Positions 62,390 through 64,000 of a DNA stretch of 64,000 bases are shown here, piece by piece. The DNA lies in contig CACSIL010000006.1 of the NCBI GenBank assembly GCA_902705825.1, positions 1-64,000 on the forward strand, given 5' to 3'. The notes beneath the pieces are model-generated. The model was not told where the DNA came from, made no database searches, and saw nothing but the letters and a program-made list of their open reading frames with translations. The position numbers were made by a program, and so were the translations under genes. The DNA is from Halioglobus japonicus. GTDB taxonomy: Bacteria; Pseudomonadota; Gammaproteobacteria; Pseudomonadales; Halieaceae. How positions within the stretch are numbered: position 1 is the first letter of the stretch; the number at the start of each line of letters is the position of its first letter.

Positions 62390-64000
62390 TCAGCCAACAG
62401 CCTCTTGCGCGGACGCGGAGTGAACAGTCGTCGCAAGCTGATTGCGGTAGTCGCAGAGCCAGGCTAGCTCAGCTTCCACCTCAGCAAACAAATCAGCCAG
62501 TTGAGGGCTGTCGACCGCACTCTTCGCAATAGCATCTCCGTGCGGCCAGCGTTCCAACCACGCGATAGAAGCCAGCGCCTTGGCCCTACGCGCTTCATCC
62601 GGCGGGGGATCGCCCAGACGCCGCCCCTCCGCATAGGCGGTAATGCGATCACACAGCCGTTCGGCACTGGCAACAGCGGGGAACCAGGATGCCGCCTCCC
62701 GCCCAGCTGGCGGTGGCTCAGCAAGGAGACGCTGCAATTGGGTTCGCAAATCCGATAAACCCCGATAAGCGGTAAACTCGCTGTCGGCCAGAGATTGACG
62801 AAAGCTCACCAGGGCGGCTTCATCTTGCGGCACGGATTTGGTTGCGGCACGGAGAAAGCCGCCAACGGCTTCCATTACGCTGGAGAATTCAGCGTTGATC
62901 TGCACTCCCCGCGATTGAGGCCAGATCAGATAACCAAAGACAAGCGCAATAGCGGCACCCAATAAGGTATCAATGAGCCGCTGCAGGGCATAGTTTTCAG
63001 CCGACCCTGGAAAGACCAGAGAGATCATCAACAGGATTACCGGCGTGAGGAAAGCCACTGTGGCGGCGTAGCTGCGCAACCCCGCCCACGGTATAAACGC
63101 ACAGAGCACCGCGATAATGGCGACAATCCAGAGGCCATTGTGCACGAGCGCGGCGATAAGAGCAGCGACCCCTACACCGATCATCGTGCCAATACTGCGA
63201 TGAATACCGCGCATAAAAACTGAACCGAAGTCGGGCTTGAGCACAATCGCGACTGTCATCGGCAGCCAGTAAGCATGGTTAGCCGCGAGCAACTGGCTGA
63301 CCCAGACGGCAATACCCATGCAAAGAGACAATCTGAGTGCAGAGTTAATGACCTCCCGGCCAATGATGAGTTTTCTGGCCAGGCTAATCAGGGGGTTTCT
63401 TAGAAACACGGGCTTGGCTGTTACAGTAATCGCCCTGGTATTTTCCGCCGCCCTTTCCGATGGAGCCCATATCTCGTTCGCCAACCTGTCTACATTGCGC
63501 AGCAATTCGCTTTGCTGTTCATCGATGGCTAACGCCTTAGAGGGTGGGGCACCTCTCTGCCTGTAGGCGTTGGCTATTTCATCCAGGCGATTGGCCGAGA
63601 CCAGCAAGTTCGCGCTGCTGGCGCGGGCGGCAATGATCGACATGGTTAATTGATTGACCAGACTGAGAATGGCAGCTGCCTGTCTGGAGTGTCGCGTGGG
63701 GGCGCGACCGTGGGAGCGTTTCTCAATCAGCACGTCATACGCCGCCTTGCTCGAATCCATAACAATTCGGCGCCTGTCTTCCAGCGCAGCGCGATTCTCT
63801 GAACTGGGACTGGCGGGCACGGTGGCCGCAGCGCGGGCGAGCTCGGCCAGCGCACCGAATAGTCCGGCCAACATATAGCGCTCAGGACGATCGCGATCCA
63901 GCACCGCGGCAACCACCAGCATCAGCACGACAAAAAGCGCACCCAGCAGATACTGTAGCCCCAACCACCACGGCGACACAGCGTGCGACAGACTCGAGGT
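62390..64000 (-). CDS. FUSC-family (aromatic acid exporter/YccS-like) inner-membrane protein, 5' end outside the window
   Basis: The frame stays open to the right edge, so the true start lies beyond; 536 residues are seen. A first hydrophobic segment (GLQYLLGALFVVLMLVVAAVL) lies near the edge, then a long polar part to about 200, a second membrane bundle (LRLSLCMGIAVWVSQLLAANHAYWLPMTVAIVLKPDFGSVFMRGIHRSIGTMIGVGVAALIAALVHN, with the FUSC signature KPDFGSVFxRGIxR), and a cytoplasmic helical C-terminus. Family members are thought to export aromatic or fusaric acids. The gene is upstream of the symporter in the same direction. Confidence 0.88.
   Translation of the reverse strand, partial: TSSLSHAVSPWWLGLQYLLGALFVVLMLVVAAVLDRDRPERYMLAGLFGALAELARAAATVPASPSSENRAALEDRRRIVMDSSKAAYDVLIEKRSHGRAPTRHSRQAAAILSLVNQLTMSIIAARASSANLLVSANRLDEIANAYRQRGAPPSKALAIDEQQSELLRNVDRLANEIWAPSERAAENTRAITVTAKPVFLRNPLISLARKLIIGREVINSALRLSLCMGIAVWVSQLLAANHAYWLPMTVAIVLKPDFGSVFMRGIHRSIGTMIGVGVAALIAALVHNGLWIVAIIAVLCAFIPWAGLRSYAATVAFLTPVILLMISLVFPGSAENYALQRLIDTLLGAAIALVFGYLIWPQSRGVQINAEFSSVMEAVGGFLRAATKSVPQDEAALVSFRQSLADSEFTAYRGLSDLRTQLQRLLAEPPPAGREAASWFPAVASAERLCDRITAYAEGRRLGDPPPDEARRAKALASIAWLERWPHGDAIAKSAVDSPQLADLFAEVEAELAWLCDYRNQLATTVHSASAQEAVG

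Noticed and set aside
1-64000. CRISPR arrays, tRNA and rRNA genes
   Set aside because: No regular spaced repeats and no cloverleaf or rRNA-like sequence were noticed on reading.

Overview
The window looks like the chromosome of a marine, aerobic, heterotrophic gammaproteobacterium. I lean towards Halieaceae or Spongiibacteraceae; this rests on gene content (two SusC-independent TonB-dependent receptors, sulfatases, DUF3604 proteins, PrsT-like TPR proteins, gltBD, ArsJ-type arsenate resistance, DUF2970) and a moderate GC content, not on a marker gene. No rRNA, tRNA or CRISPR array was seen.

Layout. 1-0.6 kb: the end of an IS256-family insertion sequence that has cut off the front of a C13-type peptidase gene. 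0.6-5.1 kb: housekeeping and accessory genes (SOUL haem-binding protein, LCAT-like lipoprotein hydrolase, methyltransferase, YecA/SEC-C protein, unknown secreted protein). 5.1-11.5 kb: two long tandem TPR proteins related to PrsT of PEP-CTERM/exosortase systems. 11.5-26.1 kb: a catabolic island with a sulfatase, two DUF3604 metallohydrolase-like proteins, an AraC-type regulator, a TonB-dependent receptor, a cupin, two short-chain dehydrogenases, a VOC-VOC-SRPBCC fusion and a medium-chain dehydrogenase. 26.5-32.6 kb: gltB-gltD and a strong terminator.

32.6-51.3 kb: a second catabolic region with an N-acyl-D-amino-acid deacylase, two nitronate-monooxygenase-like flavoproteins, two glutathione-transferase-like proteins, a second TonB-dependent receptor, a second sulfatase, a GPH-type transporter, a malonyl-CoA synthetase, an SDR, a penicillin-acylase-family lipoprotein and a flavin/PLP-oxidase-fold protein. 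51.4-54.7 kb: a LysR regulator, and a TetR regulator divergent from a RetSat/CrtI-like FAD enzyme. 54.8-57.5 kb: arsR-gapdh-arsJ. 57.6-64 kb: DUF2970 protein, unknown protein, an ECF sigma factor coupled to a membrane-anchored von Willebrand A protein, a bile-acid:sodium-symporter-family protein and a FUSC-family membrane protein that runs off the window.

The most notable signals are regulatory. An 18-base element, TGTCCYYAAAGATCAATA, occurs in the promoters of the sulfatase/DUF3604 pair, the AraC gene and the divergent DUF3604/TonB-receptor pair. In the divergent region it is part of a 49-base inverted repeat that places the element at the same distance from an AT-rich promoter-like block on both sides. 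This ties the first island together as one probable regulon for uptake and breakdown of an unidentified, possibly sulfated, substrate. A different element, GGCATRWAKTRTGTCA, lies in three divergent promoters of the second region. Both are inferences from sequence reading only; the substrates are unknown.
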